64,000 bases of DNA from Paralysiella testudinis (GCF_016894345.1 NZ_CP069798.1:1571385-1635384); one strand, 5' to 3'. Numbered from the stretch's first letter, positions 28,534-39,092 are shown. The notes: generated by a model from the letters alone, not told the origin. Made by a program: numbers and translations.

Positions 28534-28980
28534 TTATTGGCTAAGCGCGGCTTTCAGCGCTTGACTTACGGCGGCCATATCGGCTTGTCCGGCCAAACGG
28601 GTTTTCAGCAGCCCCATCACCTTGCCCATATCGGCCATGCCCGCAGCACCGCTGTCGGCAATGGCGGCGGCCACGGCAACTTGAATTTCATTGGCAGACA
28701 TCATGGCCGGCATATAGCGGTTGAGCACGTCGATTTCGGCATTTTCTTTGTCGGCCAAATCATTACGGCCGGCATCGGTGTAGATTTGGGCGCTGTCTTT
28801 GCGCTGCTTAATCATTTTGGTGAGAATGGCCACCACGCGGGCGTCGTCGGCTTCGTTGCGTTCGTCTACTTCGTATTGTTTGATGGCGGCGTTGACCAAG
28901 CGGATGGTAGACAGGCTGGCGCTGTCTTTGGCGCGCATGGCGGTTTTCATGTCTTCGGTAAGTTGGGCTTTTAAGGTCAT
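28534..28980 (-). CDS. yqeY: GatB/YqeY domain protein
   Basis: A 148-residue all-helical protein made of one GatB/YqeY module: LKAQLTEDMKTAMRAKDSA, DDARVVAILTKMIKQRKDSA and MGKVMGLLKTRLAGQADMA. The module resembles the tRNA-binding tail of the GatB amidotransferase subunit. Its role as a free protein is unclear. Its place between rpsU and dnaG is conserved in many proteobacteria. Confidence 0.92.
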   Translation of the reverse strand: MTLKAQLTEDMKTAMRAKDSASLSTIRLVNAAIKQYEVDERNEADDARVVAILTKMIKQRKDSAQIYTDAGRNDLADKENAEIDVLNRYMPAMMSANEIQVAVAAAIADSGAAGMADMGKVMGLLKTRLAGQADMAAVSQALKAALSQ

Positions 28981-29144
28981 GACGGTGCTCGTAGTGGATA
29001 AGCGGCAAACGCAGAATTATAACGCGAAATGCGCTGTTATTTGTATTTGGGTCGGGGCTTATGCTTGTGGTAAACGAAAACACCGCAATCATTGTTTGCG
29101 GTGTTGTGTGTGATGTTGAACAGCCGCCGCAGCGGCTCAATCAA

Positions 29145-29357
29145 TCAATAGTATTTCGGCGGCAATTGTTGGCTGCGCAAGCGTTTTTGCAGGCGTTTTA
29201 CGGCAGCGGCTTTTTTGCGTTTGCGTTCGGTGGTTGGTTTTTCATAAGCTTCGCGGGCGCGCAGCTCGGTGAGCAAGCCGGTTTTTTCCACAGAGCGCTT
29301 GAAACGGCGCATGGCAACTTCAAAAGGTTCGTTTTCTTTAACACGAATGGCAGGCAT
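29145..29357 (-). CDS. rpsU: 30S ribosomal protein S21
   Basis: A 70-residue very basic protein with the S21 signature [19 protein letters not shown] and the basic tail [18 protein letters not shown]21 sits on the 30S platform near the mRNA exit and aids initiation. AAGGAT precedes the ATG. The gene has a consensus promoter about 210 bp upstream, so a long leader is expected. Confidence 0.96.
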   Translation of the reverse strand: MPAIRVKENEPFEVAMRRFKRSVEKTGLLTELRAREAYEKPTTERKRKKAAAVKRLQKRLRSQQLPPKYY

Positions 29358-29480
29358 GTTTAATCCTTGGGTATATTGGGTTTCAGGCAGCCTTGATTGA
29401 AGGCTGCGATGGTATAAGGTTTACAGTTTTTAAACCGCGAATGACTGCTGTGAGCCGTTGGCGGTGCGCCCAGTGATGAA

Positions 29481-29490
29481 ATCACCTCCT
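29481..29490 (-). promoter_or_regulatory. Orphan perfect Shine-Dalgarno sequence in the rpsU leader
   Basis: The minus strand reads AGGAGGTGAT, ten bases complementary to the 16S rRNA 3' end, followed by TTCATCAC, which can fold back on GTGAT. No ATG, GTG or TTG follows at the right distance. It lies about 125 nt before the rpsU start inside the expected leader. Confidence 0.4.
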
Positions 29491-29567
29491 AAAGGGTGTG
29501 TCGACGCAGACACGGCGCAAGGCATAAATCAACCTTGTGCGCAAAAAGCAAATAAAAATATTCCGCC

Positions 29568-29596
29568 ATTATGCGGGGCAGTAGCAGTCTTGTCAA
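29568..29596 (-). promoter_or_regulatory. Sigma-70 promoter upstream of rpsU
   Basis: On the minus strand a perfect TTGACA (29591-29596), a 17-bp spacer and CATAAT (29568-29573) form a near-consensus promoter. It points at rpsU and predicts a leader of about 200 nt. Confidence 0.75.
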
Positions 29597-29673
29597 ATTT
29601 TGGCTGCTTGAAAAGGCATTAAAGAAGTGGTTTTGTGGTGTTGATACACACTCATTAAGTATACCAATCATAT

Positions 29674-30663
29674 ACCCCGCTCTCAACTTTCCTGAATCCA
29701 CTCCAATTGAAGCGAAGGCTTTCCTGCCAATTGGCATATCACCACACACACCGTATGCGCCAATACTTTGCGTATCACCCGGTGGCTCAAATGCCAAAGA
29801 TCTTTTACTTTTACCGCATTGATTTTAAAACGCTCGGTAAGTTGGCTAATCACCGTTTCTACTTTTCTGCGCTTTTTGCAAAGCCACTGAACCCACTCTT
29901 TCGAACGTACATCCGCCATATTCTTTCTTAACGGCGTCTGTAAATCAATGTCTCTACTTGCCAACTCTTCTTTCAAATCCGGGCGTATATAGCCTTTATC
30001 GCCAATCAACAATCCTTTGATATTGCCGGTTATCTCGGCAACCATATCCCGTTCATCCACATTGGCCGCAGCAAATGTTAAATTGGTAATCAAGCCGGTT
30101 GCGTTGATTACGATATGCCCTTTAAAGCCATAATAACGTTCGGCTTTTGACGCACAATAACCAAATGCCGCATCAGCTTTGAAACGCCGATGCCGATGGG
30201 CGCGGGCATACCGACAAACAGGTATGGGAAATCCGTCTATCGAATACTGCCGGTCTGTGCCGTATTCGGCCACCAGGCTTTGGGTAATCTTATGGTGAAC
30301 CTGTCAAAGGTTGGCGCAATGCTTACAGAAATTAGCGTATGAGCCCAATTTTGGAAACCAGTCTGATAAGTTGTTTTTAAAGAAGTACCAAATCTTTTTA
30401 TCATCATTCAAACCCATAAACTCACCCACGATCTGGATGGTGATGATTTCCACATCGCTTAATGCCGGTTCAAAGCCTTTCTTACGCAGCTTTGTTGTCA
30501 CCACTTGACGATAAAATTTATCGACGAGCAAATAGGTGGTGATGATAAAATCGTCTTGGGACATTGTTCTTCCTTAACCTGTGGATTCTTGGTCGAATAC
30601 TTAGGTTTTAGAGCAATGTCCTTTCTTTTGCAACTACGTTCGGCTCTTAGTTGAGAGCAGGGT
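29674..30663 (-). mobile_element. IS982-family insertion sequence (990 bp)
   Basis: The ends are ACCCCGCTCTCAACTTTC (left) and, on the complement, ACCCTGCTCTCAACTAAG (right), typical IS982 inverted repeats. A 7-bp direct repeat ATCATAT (29667-29673 and 30664-30670) flanks it exactly, which fits the family's target duplications. It lies inside a CREE. Confidence 0.88.
29683..30564 (-). pseudogene. IS982-family transposase with an in-frame stop
   Basis: Reading from ATG 30564, residues 1-86 run MSQDDFIITTYLLVDKF to FCKHCANL, then TGA at about 30303. The same frame continues with QVHHKITQSLVAEYGTDRQYSIDGFPIPVC to the stop at 29683. A single TGG to TGA change (Trp to stop) would explain it. The C-terminal part keeps ADAAFGYCASKAERYYGFKG, LLIGDKGYIRPDLKEEL and KKRRKVETVISQLTERF, the DDE core. 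Full length would be 293 residues, normal for the family. Confidence 0.88.
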
Positions 30664-30761
30664 ATCATATAAAAATAAGATAACAAGGCGGCGAGCTGCA
30701 GACAGTACAGGTAGTACGGCAAAGCGAGTCAACGCAGTTAGGTTATTTTTTAGGATTGGTA

Positions 30762-33290
30762 TTACAAGCGGCTAACCCGGCGCACCTGCGGAATGGAATG
30801 CAAACCGCGCATGATTTTATTGAGTTGGTCGAGGTTTTGCACTTGCAGGGCAAAACGGAATTCGATAAAGCCTTCTACGCCGTCTTGTTTTTTAGAAGGT
30901 GTGTCCACCGATTCGATATTGGCGTTGTGTGAGGAAATGGCTTGTGCCATCGCCATCAACAGGCCGTGGGCATCGCGGGCGCTCACGGCTAGGCTGACGT
31001 GGTAGCTGTTTTTGCTTAAATCATCCCAATCGGCATCGAGTTGATTTTCCGGATCGGCCTTAAGGATGTTGTGGCAGTTATCACGGTGGATAATCATGCC
31101 TTGGTCTTTAATCAGCAAGGCTCTGATGGCATCGCCCGGAATCGGGTTGCAGCATTTGGCCAGATGTAGGCGGCCGGTTTCGTTGCCAGACACTTTAATG
31201 GGGGAGAGCTTGACGGTATCGCCCAAATGCTCGCCCGCCAATTCGGCAATGTGCATGGCCACCGACACCGGCTGTAAACGCCCCATGCCCACATCGTAGA
31301 GCACTTCTTCAAACGAGGTTTGTTTGGTGGCCAGATCGTCCAGATAGGCTTCTTTCAGGCTTTCCGACAGCAATACGTTTTCCGGCAGCAGGCTGGCCAA
31401 GGCTTTTTGCAGCAGGCTTTCGCCCAAGGCCACCGCATCGGCGCGGTTCATGTTTTTGATTTGGTTTTTGATGGCACTGCGCGCGCGACTGGAAACCACG
31501 AAATTGAGCCAAGCTGGGTTGGGGCGGGCTTTTTCCGAGGTGATGATTTCTACAGTATCGCCGGTGTGCAGGCGGGTGCGCAGCGGCATCATATTGTGGT
31601 TGATGCGGGCAGCTACGGTGCGGTTGCCGATATCGGTGTGCACGGCATAGGCAAAATCAATCGGGGTGGCGCCTTCAGGCAGCACCATGATTTTGCCTTT
31701 AGGGGTGAAGATATACACTTCGTTGGGAAACAGGTCGACTTTGACGTTTTCCAAGAAATCCAGTGCGTTATCGCTTTGCGCCTGCAAGTCCAGAATGGTT
31801 TGCAGCCATTGGTGGGTGCGCATTTGTGCTTGGTCGAAGCTGGCTTGCTCGCCGGCTTTGTACATCCAGTGGCTGGCCACGCCGCCTTCGGCGATGGCGT
31901 CCATTTCGCGGGTGCGGATTTGCACTTCGATGGGGAGGCCGTAAGGGCCGACTAAGGTGGTGTGCAGGCTTTGGTAGCCATTGTTTTTGGGAATGGCGAT
32001 GTAGTCTTTGATTTTGCCCGGTTTGGGTTTATACAGATTGTGCAATGCGCCCAAGGCGGCGTAGCAGGCGGGGATGTTGTTCACCACCACACGGAAAGCG
32101 TAGATGTCCATCACTTCGGCAAAGCGCAGGTTTTTGGCCTGCATTTTGCGGTAAATGCTAAACAGGTTTTTTTCACGCCCTTTGATTTGCGCTTCGATAT
32201 TGGCGCTCACCAAACGCTGGCTGAAGGCGCGCAGCACTTTGCCCACCACGTCGCGGCGGTTGCGGCGCGAGGCCTGAATGGCCTTTTCCAGCACCGCATG
32301 GCGTGAAGGGTATAAATGCATAAACGACAGGTCTTGCAGCTCGCGGTAAACGTGGTTTAGGCCGATGCGGTTGGCCAATTGGGCATAAATTTCCAGCGTT
32401 TCTTGGGCGATGCGGCGGCGGCTTTCGGGCTTTTTGGCGTCCAGCGTGCGCATATTGTGCAGACGGTCGGACAGTTTTACGATGATGACGCGGATGTCTT
32501 TGGTCATTGCCATAATCAGCTTGCGAAAGCTCTCTGCCTGGTGTTCGGCTTGGTCGTTGTATTCCAACTTTTCCAGTTTCGACAAGCCGTCGACCATATC
32601 AGCGATGGTTTCGCCAAACTCATTGGCCAGCTGCATTTTGCTGGCGCCGGTGTCTTCCAACACATCGTGCAACACCCCGGCACATAGGCCGTAAACATCA
32701 ATATGCCATTCGGCCAGTTGGGTGGCCACGGCCATGGGGTGGGTGATGTAGGGCACGCCGCTGTTGCGGAATTGGCCTTCGTGTGCGCGGATGCCGAAAT
32801 CGCAGGCTTGGTTGAGCAAGGTGCGCTCTTCGGGTTTTAAATAGGCGGCGGTTTTGAGCAGATGGGCGCGGGCGCGCTCGATGATGCGGCTGTAGATTTC
32901 ATTGATTTGCTGGCGGCATAAGGCCAGCTGTGCGGCGGTGTCTGTGCCGCTGCGGGTGTTGATGTTGGCGATGATTTCCAAACAAACCGCGCCCAGCTGC
33001 GGTTCCAGCTGGGCGGTGTCGGCGGCAGTGCCTAAATCCTCCATGGCTGCCTGAATCAGTACCGCACACAAGGCGTGCACGCGTTGTTCTTCTTGCGCCA
33101 GTGTGGTGGTGAGGGCAAAAGCACGTGCCAGTTTTGCGGTTTGGCTTGGCGCTGCGCTATGGAATACATAGGTGCAAGCCCTTTCCAACATGGCTAGACG
33201 CTCTTCTTTTTTCAGGTAGCGTGCAGCCGCAAACAGCCGTTCCCGCAGCAGCAGGGTGTGTGGATCATAATCAACGCTGGGGGCAATCAT
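30762..33290 (-). CDS. spoT: Bifunctional (p)ppGpp synthetase/hydrolase SpoT with an N-terminal extension
   Basis: From ATG 33290 the protein has 842 residues, about 100 more than most SpoT/Rel proteins. The active HD hydrolase domain begins near 145, with HPMAVATQLAEWHIDVYG and CAGVLHDVLEDTG, so hydrolysis should work. The synthetase domain has SIYRKMQAKNLRFAEVMDI and YKPKPGKIKDYIAIPKNNGY. TGS is at about 470-545 and the C-terminal ACT domain ends at the stop. Residues 14-112 look like a second, degenerate HD copy: LKKEERLAMLERA aligns with LKPEERTLLNQA, and ALCAVLIQAAMEDLG aligns with GLCAGVLHDVLEDTG, with the HD pair replaced. rpoZ is directly upstream. The TAA stop overlaps a CREE end. 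Confidence 0.93.
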   Translation of the reverse strand: MIAPSVDYDPHTLLLRERLFAAARYLKKEERLAMLERACTYVFHSAAPSQTAKLARAFALTTTLAQEEQRVHALCAVLIQAAMEDLGTAADTAQLEPQLGAVCLEIIANINTRSGTDTAAQLALCRQQINEIYSRIIERARAHLLKTAAYLKPEERTLLNQACDFGIRAHEGQFRNSGVPYITHPMAVATQLAEWHIDVYGLCAGVLHDVLEDTGASKMQLANEFGETIADMVDGLSKLEKLEYNDQAEHQAESFRKLIMAMTKDIRVIIVKLSDRLHNMRTLDAKKPESRRRIAQETLEIYAQLANRIGLNHVYRELQDLSFMHLYPSRHAVLEKAIQASRRNRRDVVGKVLRAFSQRLVSANIEAQIKGREKNLFSIYRKMQAKNLRFAEVMDIYAFRVVVNNIPACYAALGALHNLYKPKPGKIKDYIAIPKNNGYQSLHTTLVGPYGLPIEVQIRTREMDAIAEGGVASHWMYKAGEQASFDQAQMRTHQWLQTILDLQAQSDNALDFLENVKVDLFPNEVYIFTPKGKIMVLPEGATPIDFAYAVHTDIGNRTVAARINHNMMPLRTRLHTGDTVEIITSEKARPNPAWLNFVVSSRARSAIKNQIKNMNRADAVALGESLLQKALASLLPENVLLSESLKEAYLDDLATKQTSFEEVLYDVGMGRLQPVSVAMHIAELAGEHLGDTVKLSPIKVSGNETGRLHLAKCCNPIPGDAIRALLIKDQGMIIHRDNCHNILKADPENQLDADWDDLSKNSYHVSLAVSARDAHGLLMAMAQAISSHNANIESVDTPSKKQDGVEGFIEFRFALQVQNLDQLNKIMRGLHSIPQVRRVSRL

Positions 33291-33326
33291 GGCTGGCACG
33301 CGGTACTGGATTGGCTGCGCTTGGGC

Positions 33327-33533
33327 TTAGAGCTTATTGCGCTGGAGTAATTCCACACCGATTTGGCCGGCGGCAATTTCGCGCAGGGCGGTTACGGTGG
33401 GTTTGTTGCGGCTTTCGTCCACCAGTGCGGTGGAGCCGTTGGCCAGCTGGCGCGCGCGCAAAGCGGCGGTGAGGGTAAGGTCGAAATGGTTGGGAATGCG
33501 ACCGATGCAGTCTTCTACAGTGATACGGGCCAT
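33327..33533 (-). CDS. rpoZ: RNA polymerase omega subunit RpoZ
   Basis: A 68-residue protein starting [19 protein letters not shown], with [11 protein letters not shown] and [16 protein letters not shown] as in the family. Omega helps assemble RNA polymerase and contributes to the ppGpp site 1 between omega and beta'. It precedes spoT by 36 bp, the usual gmk-rpoZ-spoT order, linking the alarmone enzyme with its target. Confidence 0.95.
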   Translation of the reverse strand: MARITVEDCIGRIPNHFDLTLTAALRARQLANGSTALVDESRNKPTVTALREIAAGQIGVELLQRNKL

Positions 33534-33601
33534 AATGGGCGGCTTTCTAAGGATTGGGTTGAAGTGAAAAGATAAGATTTGGCCGCTATTATGGCCAAGC
33601 C

Positions 33602-34213
33602 TTAGGTGTTTGCCAATATCTGTTCGATAAAGGCTTGTTGTGCTGATTGCTGCAAGCTATGAGCTTTGATGATGTGGAGCAGGTCGGTTTCGGCCTGAAT
33701 CAAATCGTCGTTGATCACCACATAGTCAAATAAATAGGCCTGCTCGATTTCGTCACGTGCTTTGGCTAAGCGTTTGGCGATGACTTCGCCGCTGTCGGTG
33801 CCGCGGCCGCTGAGCCGTTGTGTGAGCACTGCAAACGAAGGCGGCAGGATAAAGATGCTGCACGCGTTGGGCAGGCTTTTGCGCACTTGCGCTGCACCTT
33901 GGGTGTCGATTTCCAGAATCACATTGCTGCCTTGTGCTACCAACTCGTTGAGGCTGTGAATGCTGGTGCCGTAGTAGTGACCGTACACATTGGCGTGTTC
34001 CAGAAAAGCGCCTTCGCCAATCAGCCGCTCAAATTCACTGGCGCTGACAAAATGATAGTGCACACCGTTTTGTTCGGCACCGCGCGGAGCACGCGAAGTA
34101 TGCGATACACACACGCGGATGTTGCTGTGATTGGCCACCAGCCGCGATACCAATGTGGTTTTGCCGGTGCCGGATGCGGCGGACACAATAAAAATCTGGC
34201 CGGGCTTGTGCAT
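33602..34213 (-). CDS. gmk: Guanylate kinase Gmk
   Basis: Start ATG 34213 gives 203 residues ([20 protein letters not shown]); a TTG four codons earlier is less likely. The P-loop [11 protein letters not shown], the GMP-binding [20 protein letters not shown] and the [13 protein letters not shown] strand are family marks. It phosphorylates GMP to GDP, upstream of GTP and ppGpp. It is 68 bp before rpoZ on the same strand. Confidence 0.95.
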   Translation of the reverse strand: MHKPGQIFIVSAASGTGKTTLVSRLVANHSNIRVCVSHTSRAPRGAEQNGVHYHFVSASEFERLIGEGAFLEHANVYGHYYGTSIHSLNELVAQGSNVILEIDTQGAAQVRKSLPNACSIFILPPSFAVLTQRLSGRGTDSGEVIAKRLAKARDEIEQAYLFDYVVINDDLIQAETDLLHIIKAHSLQQSAQQAFIEQILANT

Positions 34214-34421
34214 AATAACAACCAAAAGGCAATAGGGCTTTGATTATGCCACAAACGGCCAGATTGCGCCAAGTATGCTGCGGCGTCTGCTTAAAGGCTG
34301 CCTGAAAACAAAAATTTAAAATAAATAATTGAAAAATAATAATAAAAATAAATATTTGTATCCATCTTATGCTGTAAGCATGTATGGGCTCCGGCTTCCA
34401 TTTTCGGGATTGCTGGTGTAA

Positions 34422-36083
<1,662 letters not shown>

Positions 36084-36100
36084 TAAGCCGCCGCCCATTA

Positions 36101-36146
36101 CAAAAGCCGCTGAATTCAGGGATATTTAAGAATTCAGCGGCTTTTG
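36101..36146 (+). terminator. Rho-independent terminator after pyrG
   Basis: CAAAAGCCGCTGAATTC and GAATTCAGCGGCTTTTG form a perfect 17-bp stem with a 12-nt loop and following T-rich sequence. A second hairpin, an inverted uptake-sequence pair, lies at about 36167-36206. Confidence 0.9.
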
Positions 36147-36166
36147 TTTGCGCGTATTGTGTATAA

Positions 36167-36206
36167 GACTGCCTGAAAACCCGAAATTGGCTTTCAGGCA
36201 GCCTTA
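36167..36206. terminator. Inverted uptake-sequence hairpin between pyrG and fbpC
   Basis: AGACTGCCTGAAAAC, a one-base uptake-sequence variant, faces CTTTCAGGCAGCCTT. It lies between convergent pyrG and fbpC and may serve fbpC. Confidence 0.5.
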
Positions 36207-36255
36207 ATTATGGTTGGATGATTCGATAATCACATTAATTCAAATTCATTAAACC

Positions 36256-37296
36256 TCAGGCCGCACGGCCGAAGGCAATTAAGTGGTCGAGCTGGATATG
36301 CACGCCGATGCGGCTGCCGATGGGGTGGTTGTGGTGGCTGTGCACTTGGGCGTATACCACATCGCCGCTGTCCAGCGCCAAGGTGTAGATAAAGTATTCG
36401 CCTTTAAAGTCTTTATCAAGCACGCGGGCGGTGAAGGGGCTGTGGTCGTCGTGAATCACATCATCGGGGCGCAGCAGCACGTCAACATCGGTGCAGTTTT
36501 GGCAAGCAAATGGCACGGTGCCGCAGAATTCGCCGATTTCCAAGCGCACGCATTGCGGCCCGCTAACTTGGCCGGGCAGCAGCACGCTCTGGCCGATAAA
36601 GCCGGCCACATAGCGGTTGGCGGGCGTGTGGTAAAGGGTGTAGGGGTCGGCCCATTGTTGCAGGCAGCCTTGGTGCATCACGCCGATTTGGTCGCACATG
36701 GCAAAGGCTTCTTGCTGGTCGTGGGTGACCAAGAGGGCGCTTACGCCTTCTTCTTTGAGAATACGGCGCACTTGTTTGGACAAGCTGGTGCGCATATCGG
36801 CATCCAAATTGGAAAACGGCTCGTCGAGCAAAATCAGCTGCGGGCGCGGTGCCAGTGCGCGCGCCAATGCCACGCGCTGTTGTTGGCCGCCGGAGAGCTG
36901 GTGCGGGTATTGATTGGCGTGTGCGGCCAAGTCAATTAAATCCAATAACTCGGCCACGCGGGCTTGGCGCTGGGCCGGGTTGTGTTTGCCCAGGCCGAAA
37001 GCGATGTTGTCGGCCACATTCAAATGCGGAAACAGGGCATAGTCTTGAAACACCATGCCGATGCCGCGCAAATGGGCGGGGGTGTGGGCGTTTTCGCTGC
37101 TGATGGTGTGGCCGTTGAGGCTAATCTGGCCGCCGTTTACGGTTTCAAAGCCGGCAATCGCCCGCAAGGCGGTGGTTTTACCGCAGCCGGAATGGCCGAG
37201 CAGGCAGGCGATTTCGCCTTGTTGCAAGGTGAAGCTGAGCTGCTGCAAAATGGTTTTATCGCCAAAGCTCAGTTGGACTTGTTGAAGTTCAAGCAT
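36256..37296 (-). CDS. fbpC: Ferric iron ABC transporter ATP-binding protein FbpC
   Basis: I choose ATG 37296 (MLELQQVQLSFGDK) with GAGAG before it, giving 346 residues; ATG 37308 is also in frame and would add 4. Walker A is LLGHSGCGKTTALRAIAGFE, the signature QLSGGQQQRVALARALAPRP, and Walker B LILLDEPFSNLDA. The C-terminal TOBE-like region follows. It overlaps fbpB by a few nucleotides. The set matches Fe(III) importers of the FbpABC type, but a periplasmic FbpA gene is not in this window. Confidence 0.88.
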   Translation of the reverse strand: MLELQQVQLSFGDKTILQQLSFTLQQGEIACLLGHSGCGKTTALRAIAGFETVNGGQISLNGHTISSENAHTPAHLRGIGMVFQDYALFPHLNVADNIAFGLGKHNPAQRQARVAELLDLIDLAAHANQYPHQLSGGQQQRVALARALAPRPQLILLDEPFSNLDADMRTSLSKQVRRILKEEGVSALLVTHDQQEAFAMCDQIGVMHQGCLQQWADPYTLYHTPANRYVAGFIGQSVLLPGQVSGPQCVRLEIGEFCGTVPFACQNCTDVDVLLRPDDVIHDDHSPFTARVLDKDFKGEYFIYTLALDSGDVVYAQVHSHHNHPIGSRIGVHIQLDHLIAFGRAA

Positions 37297-38890
37297 TTTT
37301 TCTCTCATCCAGTTGGGAGAACAAAATCACCGGCAATAGGCCGGTGAGCACCATGGCCAAGGAGGGCAGGGCGGCAAAGGCGTATTGGCCTTCGGTGGTG
37401 AAGGTGTAAACGCGGGTGGCCAAGGTGTCCCAGTTGTAGGGGCGGGTCATCAGGGTGATGGGCATTTCTTTCATCACATCCACAAACACCATTAACATGG
37501 CGGTGCCCAGCGCCCCTTTCAGCAAGGGCAGATGCACGCGGCGCAGCAGGGCAAAGCCGGTAACGCCCAATGAACGGGCGGTTTCTTCTTGCTGGCGGCC
37601 GATGCGTTCCAGCCCGGCTTCGTTGGCGGAGTAGGCTACGGCCAGAAAGCGGATAACATAGGCCAGCAGCATCACCAACAGTGTGCCTTTCAAAATGGCG
37701 CTGCCTTCAGGCAGCCTGAACCACTCAACCAAATAATTATCCAGCCACGCCACCGGCACAAACACGCCCACCGCCAGCACGGTGCCGGGAATGCCGTAGC
37801 CCAGCGTGGCCACGCGGGCGGCCACGGCGGCGCTTTTGCTGTTGAGGCTGCGCTTGGCCAAAGCCAACAGCAGCGCCACAGCGGCGGTGAGTAGGGCGGC
37901 CATCAGGCTGATGGCAAACGAATGCCATGCGTGCAGCCACAGGGTTTCATTGAAATGGCTGTGCCAGGTTTCGCCTGCCCACCACAATAGCTGCATCACC
38001 GGCAGCGCAAAAGCCAGCAGCAAAATCAGGCTGCAATAGGCGGTGGCCAACCAGCGGCGGCTGCCGCGCAAGGTTTTGCGGCGTTGTTGTTGTGCTTTAC
38101 CTGCTTGTGTAAAGCGGCGGCGGCCACGGCTGAGCTGCTCCAGCACCAACAGCACAAACACCACGGTCACCAAGAGTGCGGCCAGTTGTTTGGCGGTTTC
38201 GAGCGAGAAAAAGTCAAACCAGGCTTGGTAAATGGCGGTGGTAAAGGTGTCGTAGCCAAATACAGACACGGTGCCGAAGTCGGCCAGCGTTTCCATCAGC
38301 GCCAAAATCAGCCCACCGGCAATCCATGGCCGCGCCATCGGCAAAGCCACGCGCCAAAACGCCTGTAGCGGGCTTAAGCCGAATGAAGCGCCTACTTCCA
38401 AAGCGCGCTGCCCCATGCTGCCAAAAGCATTGCGCGAGAGCAGATAAACATAGGGATAAAAAGTGAGGCTCATGGTGGCAATCAAGCCCCATTGATTGCG
38501 GATTTCAGGCAGCCCGTGGGCAAAACCCCAGCGCTCGCGCAAAAAGGTGCTTACCGGGCCGGTGTAGTCAAACAGCCCCAATTGGGTAAACGCCAGCACA
38601 TACGCGGGCATGGCCAAGGGCAGCATCAGCCCCCAAAAGAAAAAGCGGCGCAATGGGAAATCATACAGGGCGGTGAGCCAAGCGGCGGTGGTGCCCAATA
38701 CGGTGACGCCCACGCCCACGCCCAGCAGCAATATCAGCGTGTTTTGCAGCAACAGCGGTAATTGAAATTCGAGCAAAAATGCCCAGATTTCGGCATCAAA
38801 ATCGCCCACCGAGGCCACAATCACTGCCAAGGGCAGCACCAACGCCGCCATACACAACGCCAGCCACAGGCGTGGCAACAGCATTTTCAC
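37289..38890 (-). CDS. fbpB: Ferric iron ABC transporter permease FbpB
   Basis: I choose GTG 38890 because AAGGGG precedes it by about 8 nt, giving 533 residues; ATG 38884 and TTG 38920 are alternatives. The protein is a fused two-domain permease with about 12 spans. Each half carries an EAA-type loop: EVGASFGLSPLQAFWRVALP in the first and ETARSLGVTGFALLRRVHLP in the second. It forms the channel for iron delivered by a binding protein. A Fur-like palindrome lies about 64 bp upstream. Confidence 0.88.
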   Translation of the reverse strand: MKMLLPRLWLALCMAALVLPLAVIVASVGDFDAEIWAFLLEFQLPLLLQNTLILLLGVGVGVTVLGTTAAWLTALYDFPLRRFFFWGLMLPLAMPAYVLAFTQLGLFDYTGPVSTFLRERWGFAHGLPEIRNQWGLIATMSLTFYPYVYLLSRNAFGSMGQRALEVGASFGLSPLQAFWRVALPMARPWIAGGLILALMETLADFGTVSVFGYDTFTTAIYQAWFDFFSLETAKQLAALLVTVVFVLLVLEQLSRGRRRFTQAGKAQQQRRKTLRGSRRWLATAYCSLILLLAFALPVMQLLWWAGETWHSHFNETLWLHAWHSFAISLMAALLTAAVALLLALAKRSLNSKSAAVAARVATLGYGIPGTVLAVGVFVPVAWLDNYLVEWFRLPEGSAILKGTLLVMLLAYVIRFLAVAYSANEAGLERIGRQQEETARSLGVTGFALLRRVHLPLLKGALGTAMLMVFVDVMKEMPITLMTRPYNWDTLATRVYTFTTEGQYAFAALPSLAMVLTGLLPVILFSQLDERKNA

Positions 38891-38953
38891 GTCTACATCC
38901 CCTTCAAAACGGCACGGCAAAAGGCGTATTATGCGGTAAATTGATTGGAATGT

Positions 38954-38968
38954 GAATAATAATGATTC
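38954..38968 (-). promoter_or_regulatory. Putative Fur box upstream of fbpB
   Basis: GAATAATAATGATTC is a 15-bp near-palindrome that resembles half of the Fur consensus (GATAATGATAATCATTATC). It overlaps the expected fbpB promoter, where CATAAT at about 38931-38936 on the minus strand could be the -10 box. Iron repression by Fur is inferred. Confidence 0.5.
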
Positions 38969-39092
38969 TTAGCCGCTTGCGAGGAACGGATGCGGATTTG
39001 AGTGCAATAGCGAAAAATCATATCTTGAGACCTTTGCAAAAGCCCCCGAAATCCTCTACATTTCTCCTTAAAGAAACGCAGAGGATTTCCCT

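Larger units (their letters stand above)
29664..30763. repeat. Correia-type repeat interrupted by IS982
   Basis: The left tip ends in TACCAATCATAT (to 29673) and the body resumes at ATCATATAAAAATAAG (30664), running to TAGGATTGGTAT near 30762. Joining the halves after removing one ATCATAT gives a normal class-A element with the core AAGGCGGCGAGCTGCAGACAG and AAAGCGAGTCAACGC. The right end coincides with the spoT stop codon. Confidence 0.8.

Noticed and set aside
29489..29797. A 102-codon frame covering the rpsU leader and the IS982 end
   Set aside because: It crosses the IS boundary and a promoter and has no family features.
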